From Flavobacterium cupriresistens (GTDB lineage Bacteria > Bacteroidota > Bacteroidia > Flavobacteriales > Flavobacteriaceae): a DNA stretch of 64,000 bases. Of this stretch, positions 27,474 to 37,408 are shown piece by piece. Every line of letters starts with the position of its first letter. The stretch's first letter is position 1. The notes beneath the pieces were generated by a model. That model made no database searches. It saw only the letters and a list, made by a program, of their open reading frames with translations, and was not told the origin of the DNA. The stretch spans positions 2,232,001 to 2,296,000 of the forward strand of contig NZ_CP087134.1 of the NCBI RefSeq assembly GCF_020911925.1. Reading direction: 5' to 3'. The position numbers were made by a program, and so were the translations under genes.

Positions 27474-28904
27474 ATGTTATTAAAAAAATTACAGCTAAAA
27501 ACAATTGATTACAGATTTGGGTTAACAATGTGTTTTTTACTTTTTTTCAACTCTGTCATTTCTGCACAGGAAATAATTAAAGATGTTGTGGCTGAAAAAC
27601 CAGCTGAAGTGCCTTCAACGCAGAAGCGAAAAATTGATGGTATTATTGCTACTGTTGGAGATTATATTGTTTTAGATTCAGATATTGATAAAGGGTTTCT
27701 GGAAATCAGTGCTCAGGGTGGTTCTGTAAAAGATATTACGAGATGCCAGATGCTTGGTAAACTGTTAGAAGATAAATTGTACGCACATCAGGCTGTTCAG
27801 GATAGTATTATCGTAAGTGATGCCGAAGTGAGAAGTATGATGGAAGAGCGTTTGACTTATATGACCCAACAAGTTGGTGACATTAATAAAGTAGTGGCTT
27901 ACTATAAGAAAAACTCGGTAGAAGAGTTTAAAACTTATTTTGCTGACATCTTAAAAGAGCAAAAGTTAGCATCAGAAATGACTAAAAAGATTGTTGATGC
28001 GGTAGAAATTACACCGGAGGAGGTTCGTAATTTCTTTAAAAAAATCCCTAAAGACGAGTTGCCAACTTTTGGAGCTGAAATGGAAGTAGCACAAATTGTG
28101 ATCGAACCTAAAGTTTCAGATGCCGATAAACAAAAAGTGAAAGACAAATTAAATGCAATTAGAAAAGATGTCTTAGAAGGTTCCAGTTTTGCTACGAAAG
28201 CTGTTTTGTATTCACAAGATCCAGGGTCTTCTCCAAACGGAGGTTATTACAAAATGACAAGAAAAACACCTTTTGTAAAAGAATTTAAAGATGTTGCTTT
28301 TAGTTTGCAACAAGGAGAGATTTCTGAGCCGTTTGAAACTACTTTTGGATTTCATATTATTATGATCGATAAAATTAAAGGTCAGGAAGTAGAATTAAGA
28401 CATATTTTGATCTCGCCAACAGTATCTGAAGATGCTTTAAAAGAAGCGAAAGAGAAAATTACGAATATCAGAAGCAAGATCATAAATAAAGAAATTTCGT
28501 TTGCAGATGCAGCAAGAACAGAATCTGACGAAAAAGAAACAAGAGCAAACGGAGGAACATTAGTAAATCCTACTTCTCAGGATACTCGTTTTGAATTGAC
28601 TAAAATGGACCCGACGTTATACAGTCAGGTTTCAAATTTAAAAGATGATGAAATTTCTCAACCGCTTTTAAATACAGACGATAAAGGTAAAAAAACATAC
28701 AAGTTGATTACGGTAACGAACAGAATTGATGCCCATACCGCTGATTATGCTAAAGATTACACTAAGATTAAAGAATTAGCATTAAAAGAAAAACAAATCA
28801 CTGCGATTGCAAAATGGTTTGATACAAAAATTAAAGACACGTACATTAAAATTATTGGAGAATACAGAGATTGTACTTTCACAAACAATTGGTTGAAAAA
28901 ATAA
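27474..28904 (+). CDS. SurA-like periplasmic peptidyl-prolyl isomerase
   Basis: A 476-residue chaperone-type protein. A signal peptide (about residues 1-31, ending VISAQ) is followed by a SurA N-terminal helical domain beginning KIDGIIATVGDYIVLDSDID, and two parvulin domains: the first around residues 195-290 (MEVAQIVIEPK, then SQDPGSSPNGGYYKM) and the second around 300-400 (VELRHILISP, then ANGGTLVNPT). It should escort outer membrane proteins through the periplasm. A hairpin terminator separates it from moxR, but the same orientation leaves partial cotranscription possible. Confidence 0.9.
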   Translation: MLLKKLQLKTIDYRFGLTMCFLLFFNSVISAQEIIKDVVAEKPAEVPSTQKRKIDGIIATVGDYIVLDSDIDKGFLEISAQGGSVKDITRCQMLGKLLEDKLYAHQAVQDSIIVSDAEVRSMMEERLTYMTQQVGDINKVVAYYKKNSVEEFKTYFADILKEQKLASEMTKKIVDAVEITPEEVRNFFKKIPKDELPTFGAEMEVAQIVIEPKVSDADKQKVKDKLNAIRKDVLEGSSFATKAVLYSQDPGSSPNGGYYKMTRKTPFVKEFKDVAFSLQQGEISEPFETTFGFHIIMIDKIKGQEVELRHILISPTVSEDALKEAKEKITNIRSKIINKEISFADAARTESDEKETRANGGTLVNPTSQDTRFELTKMDPTLYSQVSNLKDDEISQPLLNTDDKGKKTYKLITVTNRIDAHTADYAKDYTKIKELALKEKQITAIAKWFDTKIKDTYIKIIGEYRDCTFTNNWLKK

Positions 28905-28917
28905 TTTTTATTAAATA

Positions 28918-28964
28918 AAGAAAAAGAGTTAGTTTTATGAATTCATAGAGCTAACTCTTTTTAA
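28918..28964 (+). terminator. Terminator after the SurA-like gene
   Basis: AAAAAGAGTTAG and CTAACTCTTTTT pair over 12 bp around an 18-nt loop that itself contains GAATTC; T residues follow. It lies between the isomerase stop codon and the moxR start. Confidence 0.85.
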
Positions 28965-28981
28965 TTTTAAAATATATTTAA

Positions 28982-29935
28982 ATGTCTGACGTAACAGCAA
29001 TTCATAATTTAGTTCAAAAACGAAATGAACTAAAAACAGAAATAGCGAAAATTATTGTAGGCCAGGATGAAGTTATCGATCAGATTTTGATCTGTATTTT
29101 TTCCGGTGGACATGCACTTTTAATAGGTGTGCCGGGATTGGCAAAAACATTACTGATTAATACTTTGTCACAGGCTTTGGGATTGGATTTTAAAAGAATT
29201 CAGTTTACACCCGATTTAATGCCTTCGGACATTTTGGGAAGTGAAATTCTAGACGAAAACAGAAAGTTTAAATTTATAAAAGGGCCTATTTTCTCTAATA
29301 TTATTCTGGCTGACGAGATCAACAGAACGCCGCCTAAAACGCAGGCAGCTTTACTTGAAGCCATGCAGGAGCGTTCGGTAACCATAGCGGGTGAAAATCA
29401 TAAGTTAGATCTGCCTTATTTTGTTTTAGCAACTCAAAATCCAATTGAACAGGAAGGTACTTATCCGTTACCGGAAGCGCAGTTGGATCGTTTTATGTTT
29501 GCCATAAAATTAGAATACCCTAGTTTTGAAGAGGAAGTACAAGTTGTAAAACGTACAACATCTGATGTTAAAACAGATATAAATCCGTTGTTTACGGGAC
29601 AGGAAATAATCGATTTCCAGCATTTGATTCGCAGAATACCTGTAGCGGATAATGTTGTGGAGTATGCCGTAACATTGGTGAGTAAAACAAGACCCGATAA
29701 TGCTCTGTCAAATGATTTTGTAAAAAATTACTTGGATTGGGGAGCAGGACCAAGAGCTTCTCAAAACCTGATTTTGGCAGCAAAAGCACATGCTGCTTTT
29801 AAAGGTAAATTTTCTCCGGATATTGAAGATGTAAAAGCAGTTGCAACCGGAATTCTGAGACATCGAATTATTAAAAATTACAAAGCCGATGCCGAAGGAA
29901 TTACAGAAGAAATTATCATACAGAAATTGATGTAG
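28982..29935 (+). CDS. MoxR-family AAA ATPase
   Basis: A 317-residue AAA+ ATPase of MoxR type. Walker A is GVPGLAKT (about residues 45-52), Walker B is IILADEINRTPPKTQAALLEAMQE, and sensor 1 is FVLATQNPIEQEGTYPLPEAQLDRF. MoxR ATPases act as chaperones that help to assemble metal- or VWA-containing complexes, usually encoded beside DUF58 and VWA genes. Those partners are absent here: the gene is followed by a terminator and a 0.9-kb gene-free region, so it appears solitary. Confidence 0.92.
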   Translation: MSDVTAIHNLVQKRNELKTEIAKIIVGQDEVIDQILICIFSGGHALLIGVPGLAKTLLINTLSQALGLDFKRIQFTPDLMPSDILGSEILDENRKFKFIKGPIFSNIILADEINRTPPKTQAALLEAMQERSVTIAGENHKLDLPYFVLATQNPIEQEGTYPLPEAQLDRFMFAIKLEYPSFEEEVQVVKRTTSDVKTDINPLFTGQEIIDFQHLIRRIPVADNVVEYAVTLVSKTRPDNALSNDFVKNYLDWGAGPRASQNLILAAKAHAAFKGKFSPDIEDVKAVATGILRHRIIKNYKADAEGITEEIIIQKLM

Positions 29936-29955
29936 TTTATTTATAAAACAAATAT

Positions 29956-29998
29956 AAAAGCCCAAACCGATACGTATTTCAGGTTTGGGCTTTTTGTT
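29956..29998 (+). terminator. Terminator of moxR-type gene
   Basis: AAAAGCCCAAACC and GGTTTGGGCTTTT pair perfectly around a 14-nt loop, followed by TGTTTT. Confidence 0.9.
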
Positions 29999-30025
29999 TT
30001 AGTGGCTACATGTCGCCAATACAGG

Positions 30026-30497
30026 GAACCAAGTCCAAAAGTTGTGGGGTATCGCAGGAAAAACCTTTTCGTGGAAGCTGCTATATCGTGTGGCTTGTCT
30101 ATGTGAGAGCTATTTCGTTTAATTGGTCTTCGTATCGAAGGTTCGCTATTTTTAGTGTCGATTTTTTAGCTCTTATTTTTTGAACTCATATCATTTCGGA
30201 TGAAATTAGTTCGTACAATACAAAAGACACCTTTCCTTAAATCTAATTTTAAAATAGAATTAATTACCCAAAAGTCAAATCTGACAGGTTTCAAAAACCT
30301 GTCAGATTTAATTCGTAAAGAGGAAGGAAACAATTTTGCGATATAATATTATTTCTCGTTTGATTTACTTGGTCTATTCGTTTTTATTGGCGTCTGCTTC
30401 GTCGGAAGAAAAGACAATCAGAGCGTTTAATCTTTTTTAACTTTACTGCAATTCTGCGAGATTTTTACTTCCCTACAAGTTTCGGACTTGATCCTTC
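30026..30497. repeat. Possible MITE-like element B in the 936-bp moxR-acnB spacer
   Basis: The left end AAGTCCAAAAGTTGTGG (30031-30047) is identical to the left end of an element at 44032-44048. The right end, GAGATTTTTACTTCCCTACAAG to GACTTGATCC (30458-30494), matches that element's right end and is an imperfect inverted copy of the left end. No transposase frame lies inside. A perfect CCTGACAG-type hairpin is nested within it. The rest of 29999-30871 is AT-rich and carries no gene. Confidence 0.5.
30277..30309. repeat. Perfect 15-bp CTGACAG hairpin
   Basis: AAATCTGACAGGTTT (30277-30291) and AAACCTGTCAGATTT (30295-30309) form a perfect stem with a three-base CAA loop. A second member of this family lies at 62699-62731. 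Confidence 0.85.
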
Positions 30498-30831
30498 TTT
30501 TTCTAAAATTAGATTTTAAGAAAAAGAAGCAAAAGAATACTGCAAAGTTTTGCTCTTCAAAGTTTATGACAGGGGGTAAAAACACCTACTATAACGTTAT
30601 AGATGCTAATTTAGAAAGGTTCTTTACTTAAAAAGGCTTTAAAATGACCTTAGTCTGCAACACCCGATTTCGACTTTAATAAAGAAAGGATTTTAAAATA
30701 GTAATAAATCATTTTTTTAATACAAAATTGAAATTTTAGCAAAAAATGGCAGTGAAAATCGTTTTTTAGCAATAATAATTTTTGAAAAGCCGACTTCTAT
30801 TATATTTTTTTTAATTCTCGTCTTTAATATT

Positions 30832-30839
30832 TAAATTTG
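30832..30839 (+). promoter_or_regulatory. -7 promoter element of acnB
   Basis: TAAATTTG matches TAnnTTTG, 32 bp ahead of the acnB ATG. The -33 region is T-rich with no clear TTG. Confidence 0.5.
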
Positions 30840-30871
30840 CGTACAAAAAAACAAAAAGACTTCTATATATT

Positions 30872-33643
30872 ATGAATACGTATAACGATTACATTAAAGA
30901 GATCGAAGAAAGAAAAGGTCAGGGTCTTCACCCGAAGCCTATCGATGGTGCTGAATTAGTAAGCGAAATCATCGCACAGATTAAAGATTTGGAGAATCCA
31001 TATAGAGCAGATTCTCTTCAATTTTTTATTTATAATACGTTACCTGGAACTACTAGTGCTGCTGGTGAGAAAGCTAAGTTTTTAAAGGAGATTATCCTGG
31101 GAGAAGCTGTAGTAAAAGAAATCACACCTGCTTTTGCTTTTGAATTATTATCGCACATGAAAGGTGGACCTTCTATCGAGGTATTGCTTGATTTGGCTTT
31201 AGGTAATGATGTTGCTATTGCAAAAGAAGCGGCAAAAGTTCTTAAAACTCAGGTTTTCCTTTACGAAGCAGATACAGATCGTTTAGTGGAAGCCTTCAAA
31301 AACGGTAACGAAATAGTTAAAGATATTCTTGAAAGTTACGTACAAGCGGAGTTTTTTACAAAACTTCCGGATGTGGCAGAAAAAGTAGAGATCGTTACTT
31401 TTATTGCCGGTGAGGGAGATATTTCAACAGATTTACTTTCTCCGGGTAATCAGGCGCACTCTCGTTCAGACCGTGAGCTTCACGGACAATGTATGATCAC
31501 GCCTCAGGCACAACAGGAAATTAAAGCACTACAGGCGCAACATCCTGACAAAAGTGTGATGTTGATTGCTGAAAAAGGGACAATGGGTGTAGGTTCTTCA
31601 AGAATGTCAGGTGTAAACAACGTGGCTCTGTGGACCGGTAAACAAGCAAGTCCATATATTCCTTTCGTAAATATTGCTCCAATTGTTGGGGGAACAAACG
31701 GTATTTCTCCGATTTTCCTAACTACGGTTGACGTTACGGGTGGTATTGGTCTTGACCTTAAAAACTGGGTTAAAAAGCTTGATGCTGATGGTAATATCGT
31801 TCGTAATGAGAATGATGAGCCAATTTTAGAAGAAACGTATTCTGTAGCAACAGGAACGGTTCTTACAATCAATATTAAAGAGAAAAAATTATATAAAGGC
31901 GACCAAGAGCTGATTGACATTTCTAAGGCATTTACTCCTCAGAAAATGGAATTCATTAAAGCTGGTGGTTCCTACGCGATTGTATTTGGTAAAAAACTTC
32001 AAACATTTGCAGCTAAGACTTTAGGAGTTGATTTTCCACTTGTATATGCTCCGTCAAAAGAAATTTCTATTGAAGGACAAGGTCTTACAGCAGTTGAGAA
32101 AATCTTCAACAGAAATGCTGTTGGTACCATTTCAAATAAAGCGTTACATGCAGGTTCAGATGTACGTGTAGAAGTAAATATCGTAGGTTCACAAGATACG
32201 ACTGGTCTTATGACTGCTCAGGAATTAGAATCTATGGCTGCTACCGTAATTTCACCAATCGTTGACGGTGCTTACCAATCAGGTTGTCATACGGCTTCGG
32301 TTTGGGATAAAAAAGCACAGGCAAACATTCCAAAATTGATGAAATTTATGAACGATTTCGGTTTGATCACAGCTCGTGACCCGAAAGGTGTTTATCATGC
32401 TATGACCGATGTAATTCACAAAGTACTTAATGATATCACAATAGACGAGTGGGCGATCATTATTGGTGGTGACTCACACACAAGAATGTCAAAAGGTGTT
32501 GCTTTTGGTGCTGACTCCGGAACAGTGGCTCTTGCACTTGCTACAGGTGAAGCTTCAATGCCAATCCCTGAATCAGTGAAGGTAACGTTCAAAGGAGACA
32601 TGAAAGGATACATGGACTTCCGTGATGTGGTTCATGCTACACAAGCTCAAATGCTTCAGAAATTTGGAGGAGAAAATGTATTCCAAGGTAGAATTATTGA
32701 GGTTCATATTGGAACTCTTAATGCAGATCAGGCCTTTACATTTACAGACTGGACTGCAGAGATGAAAGCAAAAGCTTCTATCTGTATTTCTGAAGATTAT
32801 ACTTTGATTGAATCATTGGAAATTGCTAAAGGCAGAATCCAGATCATGATCGATAAAGGTATGGATAATGAAAATCAGGTTCTTCAAGGATTAATTGATA
32901 AAGCAAATAAGAGAATCACAGAAATTATTTCTGGAGAGAAACCAGCTTTAATTCCAGATGCAAATGCGAAGTATTACGCTGAGGTTGTTGTTGATCTTGA
33001 TGTGATTGCTGAGCCAATGATTGCAGATCCGGACGTTAATAATATTGATGTTTCTAAACGATATACACACGATACCATCCGACCATTGTCTTTTTATGGA
33101 GGAGTGAAAAAAGTAGATCTTGGATTTATTGGTTCTTGTATGGTTCACAAGGGTGATATGAAAATCCTTGCTCAAATGTTGAAAAATATTGAAGAGCAAC
33201 ACGGTAAAGTAGAGTTCTTGGCGCCGCTTGTAGTGGCACCACCTACTTATAACATCGTTGATGAATTGAAAGCAGAAGGAGACTGGGAAGTTTTACAAAA
33301 ATATTCCGGTTTCGAATTTAACGATAGCGCTCCTAAAGGTGCAGCACGTACAGAATACGAAAACATGTTGTATTTAGAGCGTCCTGGATGTAACCTTTGT
33401 ATGGGGAATCAAGAGAAAGCAGCAAAAGGAGATACTGTAATGGCAACTTCTACGCGCCTTTTCCAAGGAAGAGTTGTGGAAGATTCTGAAGGTAAAAAAG
33501 GAGAGTCTTTACTTTCTTCTACTCCGGTTGTAGTATTGTCTACAATTTTGGGTAGAACGCCTACTATCGAAGAATATAAAGTAGCTGTAGAAGGAATCAA
33601 CCTTACTAAGTTTGCACCTTCTCACAAGTTATTGGTGAAATAA
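30872..33643 (+). CDS. acnB: Aconitate hydratase B
   Basis: A 923-residue enzyme, somewhat longer than the E. coli AcnB (about 865). It isomerises citrate to isocitrate in the TCA cycle and often also hydrates 2-methylaconitate. The N-terminal HEAT-like domain specific to AcnB (residues 1-160) is present, then the swivel domain, then the [4Fe-4S] core with Cys near 755 (GSCMVHKGD) and Cys near 839 and 842 (RPGCNLCMG). It is followed by a terminator and, 123 bp on, by a second and unrelated aconitase. Confidence 0.95.
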   Translation: MNTYNDYIKEIEERKGQGLHPKPIDGAELVSEIIAQIKDLENPYRADSLQFFIYNTLPGTTSAAGEKAKFLKEIILGEAVVKEITPAFAFELLSHMKGGPSIEVLLDLALGNDVAIAKEAAKVLKTQVFLYEADTDRLVEAFKNGNEIVKDILESYVQAEFFTKLPDVAEKVEIVTFIAGEGDISTDLLSPGNQAHSRSDRELHGQCMITPQAQQEIKALQAQHPDKSVMLIAEKGTMGVGSSRMSGVNNVALWTGKQASPYIPFVNIAPIVGGTNGISPIFLTTVDVTGGIGLDLKNWVKKLDADGNIVRNENDEPILEETYSVATGTVLTINIKEKKLYKGDQELIDISKAFTPQKMEFIKAGGSYAIVFGKKLQTFAAKTLGVDFPLVYAPSKEISIEGQGLTAVEKIFNRNAVGTISNKALHAGSDVRVEVNIVGSQDTTGLMTAQELESMAATVISPIVDGAYQSGCHTASVWDKKAQANIPKLMKFMNDFGLITARDPKGVYHAMTDVIHKVLNDITIDEWAIIIGGDSHTRMSKGVAFGADSGTVALALATGEASMPIPESVKVTFKGDMKGYMDFRDVVHATQAQMLQKFGGENVFQGRIIEVHIGTLNADQAFTFTDWTAEMKAKASICISEDYTLIESLEIAKGRIQIMIDKGMDNENQVLQGLIDKANKRITEIISGEKPALIPDANAKYYAEVVVDLDVIAEPMIADPDVNNIDVSKRYTHDTIRPLSFYGGVKKVDLGFIGSCMVHKGDMKILAQMLKNIEEQHGKVEFLAPLVVAPPTYNIVDELKAEGDWEVLQKYSGFEFNDSAPKGAARTEYENMLYLERPGCNLCMGNQEKAAKGDTVMATSTRLFQGRVVEDSEGKKGESLLSSTPVVVLSTILGRTPTIEEYKVAVEGINLTKFAPSHKLLVK

Positions 33644-33668
33644 GCATACGATTAAACAATCATAATTC

Positions 33669-33705
33669 AAAGGCCCGAGTCACAAACTCGGGCTTTTTCT
33701 TTTAT
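33669..33705 (+). terminator. Terminator between the two aconitase genes
   Basis: GCCCGAGT and ACTCGGGC flank a CACAA loop, with AAAG upstream and a TTTTTCTTTT tail. The two aconitases can therefore be transcribed separately. Confidence 0.9.
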
Positions 33706-33766
33706 AGCGACTCTATTTTTCGTATCTTGGATGTTCAAAAAAAAATAACAAAACAATTTTATAATT

Positions 33767-36031
33767 ATGGCATTTGATATTGAAATGATTAGAAAAGTGT
33801 ATGACAACATGCCGGGTCGTGTTGATGCAGCACGCAAGATTGTTGGTCGTCCACTTACTTTAACAGAGAAAATTTTGTACAATCACCTTTGGGACGGAAC
33901 TCCGTCTAAGGCGTTTGGAAGAGGAATCGATTATGTTGATTTTGCACCCGATCGTGTAGCATGTCAGGATGCCACGGCACAAATGGCATTATTACAGTTT
34001 ATGCATGCCGGTAAATCTAAAGTGGCAGTTCCGACAACGGTTCACTGTGATCACTTGATTCAGGCAAAAGTAGATGCGGCAACTGATTTGGCGAGAGCAA
34101 AAACACAAAGTAATGAAGTTTTCGATTTCTTATCGTCAGTTTCAAATAAATACGGAATTGGTTTCTGGAAACCCGGAGCCGGAATTATTCACCAGGTAGT
34201 ACTTGAAAATTATGCATTTCCGGGTGGAATGATGATCGGTACCGATTCGCATACTGTAAATGCAGGTGGTTTAGGAATGGTAGCGATTGGTGTTGGTGGA
34301 GCCGATGCTGTTGACGTGATGTCCGGTATGGCCTGGGAACTAAAATTCCCTAAATTAATCGGAGTAAAATTAACCGGTAAATTATCCGGTTGGACTGCTC
34401 CTAAAGATGTTATTCTTAAAGTAGCCGGTATACTTACTGTAAAAGGAGGAACTGGAGCTATCGTTGAATATTTTGGTGAAGGAGCAACTTCGATGTCCTG
34501 TACCGGAAAAGGAACGATTTGTAACATGGGAGCTGAGATTGGAGCGACAACCTCAACTTTTGGTTACGATGCTTCAATGGGACGTTATTTACGTTCTACC
34601 GACAGAGCAGATGTTGCCGATGCCGTAGATAAAGTAGCTTCTTACTTAACAGGAGATCCGGAAGTATATGCTAATCCCGAACAGTATTTTGATCAGGTGA
34701 TCGAAATTAACTTATCGGAATTAGAGCCACACTTAAACGGTCCATTTACACCGGATTTAGCTACTCCGATTTCTAAAATGAAAGAAGAAGCCATCAAAAA
34801 CAACTGGCCATTGCAAATTCAAGTCGGTTTAATAGGTTCTTGTACCAACTCTTCTTATGAGGATATTGCCCGTGCGGCTTCTTTAGCGAAACAAGTTTCG
34901 GCTAAAAATTTAAAAACTAAAGCCGAGTTTACAATCACTCCGGGTTCTGAGGTAGTGCGTTCTACTATTGAAAGAGATGGATTTATTGAAACTTTTCATA
35001 AAATTGGAGCTACTGTTTTTGCCAACGCCTGCGGACCTTGTATCGGTATGTGGGACAGAGAAGGGGCAGAGAAAGAAGAAAGAAATACAATCGTGCACTC
35101 TTTCAATCGTAACTTCTCAAAACGTGCCGATGGTAACCCGAATACACTGGCTTTTGTTGGTTCTCCGGAATTAGTAACTGCCATGGCTATTGCAGGTGAT
35201 TTAGGTTTTAATCCGTTAACTGATACCTTAATCAACGAAGATGGTGAAGAAGTAATGCTTGAAGCGCCAACAGGAGATGAACTTCCTGCAAAAGGTTTCT
35301 ATGCTGAGGATCCCGGATTTCAAGCTCCCGCTGCTGATGGTTCAGGAGTTCAGGTTGTTGTAAGTCCAACATCTGAGCGTTTGCAATTGTTGGCTCCGTT
35401 TGATGCGTGGGATGGTAAAAACATCACAGGTGCTAAATTGTTAATCAAAGCCTTCGGAAAATGTACTACAGATCATATTTCTATGGCAGGACCGTGGTTG
35501 CGTTTCCGTGGACACTTAGACAATATTTCGAACAATATGTTGATTGGTGCCGTAAATGCATTCAATCAAAAAACAAATTCAGTTAAAAATCAATTGACAG
35601 GTGAATACGATGCCGTTCCAGCTGTAGCTCGTGCCTATAAAGCAGCCGGAGTTCCGTCTATCGTTGTGGGAGATCATAATTATGGAGAAGGTTCTTCACG
35701 TGAGCATGCTGCAATGGAGCCACGTTTCTTAGGTGTTAAGGCGGTATTGGTAAAATCATTTGCCCGTATTCACGAAACAAACCTTAAAAAACAAGGTCTT
35801 TTAGGATTGACTTTTGCTAACGAAGCAGATTACGATAAAATTCAGGAGAATGATACGATTAACTTTACGGATTTAGTTGCTTTCGCTCCCGGAAAACCGT
35901 TAACCTTAGAATTTGTTCATGCAGATGGAACTAAAGATACTATTCTGGCAAACCATACGTACAACGAAGGACAAATAGGTTGGTTCGTTGCAGGTTCAGC
36001 ACTAAATTTAATTGCTGCCGGAAAAGCTTAA
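33767..36031 (+). CDS. Aconitate hydratase, mitochondrial type
   Basis: A 754-residue aconitase similar in size and sequence to the eukaryotic mitochondrial enzyme rather than to AcnA (about 890) or AcnB. The order is domains 1-3 followed by the swivel domain. Cluster ligands are Cys near 358 (GSCTNSS) and Cys near 421 and 424 (ACGPCIGMW). Substrate-binding [14 protein letters not shown] and [19 protein letters not shown] are intact. It catalyses citrate-isocitrate conversion. Having both types side by side suggests different oxygen or iron stability or different substrates, as for E. coli AcnA and AcnB. Confidence 0.95.
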   Translation: MAFDIEMIRKVYDNMPGRVDAARKIVGRPLTLTEKILYNHLWDGTPSKAFGRGIDYVDFAPDRVACQDATAQMALLQFMHAGKSKVAVPTTVHCDHLIQAKVDAATDLARAKTQSNEVFDFLSSVSNKYGIGFWKPGAGIIHQVVLENYAFPGGMMIGTDSHTVNAGGLGMVAIGVGGADAVDVMSGMAWELKFPKLIGVKLTGKLSGWTAPKDVILKVAGILTVKGGTGAIVEYFGEGATSMSCTGKGTICNMGAEIGATTSTFGYDASMGRYLRSTDRADVADAVDKVASYLTGDPEVYANPEQYFDQVIEINLSELEPHLNGPFTPDLATPISKMKEEAIKNNWPLQIQVGLIGSCTNSSYEDIARAASLAKQVSAKNLKTKAEFTITPGSEVVRSTIERDGFIETFHKIGATVFANACGPCIGMWDREGAEKEERNTIVHSFNRNFSKRADGNPNTLAFVGSPELVTAMAIAGDLGFNPLTDTLINEDGEEVMLEAPTGDELPAKGFYAEDPGFQAPAADGSGVQVVVSPTSERLQLLAPFDAWDGKNITGAKLLIKAFGKCTTDHISMAGPWLRFRGHLDNISNNMLIGAVNAFNQKTNSVKNQLTGEYDAVPAVARAYKAAGVPSIVVGDHNYGEGSSREHAAMEPRFLGVKAVLVKSFARIHETNLKKQGLLGLTFANEADYDKIQENDTINFTDLVAFAPGKPLTLEFVHADGTKDTILANHTYNEGQIGWFVAGSALNLIAAGKA

Positions 36032-36054
36032 TCGTTAAGATTTTAATTATACTA

Positions 36055-36084
36055 AAAACGCGCTGTGTGAACAGTGCGTTTTTT
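36055..36084 (+). terminator. Terminator after the second aconitase
   Basis: AAAACGCGCTGT and ACAGTGCGTTTT form a 12-bp stem with one G-T pair and a GTGA tetraloop, followed by TTAT. Confidence 0.85.
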
Positions 36085-36131
36085 ATTTAAGAGCTTTTTC
36101 GGTTATTTAAAATAGTTTAAGTTGCCTCAGT

Positions 36132-36482
36132 TATTTTATAGCTATAATCAAATGATTTGAATAGCCTCCTGCTCTCAATGTTATTATGTTAAGAAAATTT
36201 TTCACGCAGATTTTGCAGATTTTGCAGATTTTTTTTTATTTCAATCTGCAAAATCTGCGTGAGACTTTTTTTTGATAATACTTTTGAATCTTTTGGATGA
36301 TTACAAATATTTTATAGCTACAATCAAATGATTTGAATAGCCTCCTGCTCTCAATGTTATTATGTTAAGAAAATTTTTCACGCAGATTTTGCTGATTTTG
36401 CTGATTTTTTTTTATTTCAATCTGCTAAATCTGCGTGAGACTTTTTTTGATAATCCTTTTGAATCTTTTGGATGATTACAAA
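36132..36482. repeat. 176-bp direct tandem duplication carrying CACGCAGATTT hairpins
   Basis: Two head-to-tail copies (36132-36307 and 36308-36482) share TATTTTATAGCTA..ATCAAATGATTTG, CTCCTGCTCTCAATG and the tail GGATGATTACA. Each contains a 19-bp inverted repeat: 36203-36221 with 36243-36261 (perfect) and 36379-36397 with 36419-36437 (two mismatches). It is the same hairpin family as at 22080. The 480-bp spacer 36032-36511 holds no gene. Confidence 0.92.
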
Positions 36483-36511
36483 ACACAATTGTGAAGTTGT
36501 GATAAAATTGT

Positions 36512-36910
36512 TTAGTTTAATCCCCAGTAAATTAATCCGCTGATCATCCATAGTAAAATCCATTGTCCTAATTTTAAATAGTTGTTTGGGAATTTTTTCG
36601 AGATTGCGATTCCTATTAGCCACACTATTCCATATCCCAGAAAATAAACGGCTGCTAATTGAAGTAACATTCTTTCGCTAATCAAAAAATCGGTAAAATT
36701 GATTAGTCCGAGTCCGATGGTGGCAAATAATAAATCAAACGAAATCCAATGCCATCCACACCTTGCCATGGTCCATTTTTCCTGTTTCAGATCTTTTTCA
36801 TTAAGTCCATCTTTGGGTTCTATTGTTCTCAATTCTTTGTCGCCAATAAAGGTGTGAATTAGGAATGCGAATAAAGTGAGAATGTTGGCTAATAAAATAG
36901 GTATATTCAT
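36512..36910 (-). CDS. Four-helix hypothetical membrane protein
   Basis: A 132-residue protein with about four hydrophobic helices, starting MNIPILLANILTLFAFLIHTFIGD and including ARCGWHWISFDLLFATIGLGL. No family was recognised. Two histidines lie in or near the first two helices. It is the last gene of a four-gene minus-strand operon: its ATG overlaps the stop codon of the SRPBCC gene (ATGA), which points to translational coupling. Confidence 0.8.
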   Translation of the reverse strand: MNIPILLANILTLFAFLIHTFIGDKELRTIEPKDGLNEKDLKQEKWTMARCGWHWISFDLLFATIGLGLINFTDFLISERMLLQLAAVYFLGYGIVWLIGIAISKKFPNNYLKLGQWILLWMISGLIYWGLN

Positions 36911-37407
36911 GTTGTTCTTTGTTTTTGCTTACGGGACATTGTTTTTCTTAGTATTCTTACCCATAAACTCCAGGGGGTATTTACTTTGTTTTTTGTAAAA
37001 TGATTTTCTACTTTATCAAACGAATCTTCTACTACGGCATCGTGTAACCAACGAATGGCTATTGCCCATCGTAAAGAGGTTTTTCCGGTGGTTCTCATGT
37101 CAATAGTATGAGAAAGTTCTGTTTTATCGATCGTTATGGGTTTTAAATCAAATCGGTGAAAACCGTCAAAACCAGTCATATCAAACTGAAATGTTACGGT
37201 TTGACCAGGGAGATATTCTGTTACAAAATACCGTATTGGCCCGTGTCCGCCTTTGGAACCGACTTGTAATCCTTTGTCTAATTTCATCGGGAACCATTTT
37301 TCATTAGCAAATAGCATATCGTTTTCGGTGGATAAGGTGCTTAATAATTTTGCTACTTCTTCGATAGGTTGATTGATTTCTCGTTTATGAATGTTGAGTA
37401 CTTTCAT
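36907..37407 (-). CDS. SRPBCC-like (START-fold) protein
   Basis: A 166-residue protein beginning MKVLNIHKREINQPIEEVAKLL, with the layout of SRPBCC/polyketide cyclase-like proteins: an N-terminal strand, the VTEYLPGQTVTFQF strand pair, and a long C-terminal helix (WLHDAVVEDSFDKVENHF). Such folds bind hydrophobic ligands. The frame extends 12 bp upstream only to a TTG codon, so the ATG at 37407, one base after the previous gene's stop, is used. It lies between two membrane protein genes; all three were probably acquired or act together. Confidence 0.75.
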   Translation of the reverse strand: MKVLNIHKREINQPIEEVAKLLSTLSTENDMLFANEKWFPMKLDKGLQVGSKGGHGPIRYFVTEYLPGQTVTFQFDMTGFDGFHRFDLKPITIDKTELSHTIDMRTTGKTSLRWAIAIRWLHDAVVEDSFDKVENHFTKNKVNTPWSLWVRILRKTMSRKQKQRTT

Positions 37408-37408
37408 T

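Noticed and set aside
36132..36482. Insertion sequence remnants
   Set aside because: There are hairpins and a direct duplication but no transposase fragment or terminal inverted repeats around the whole.
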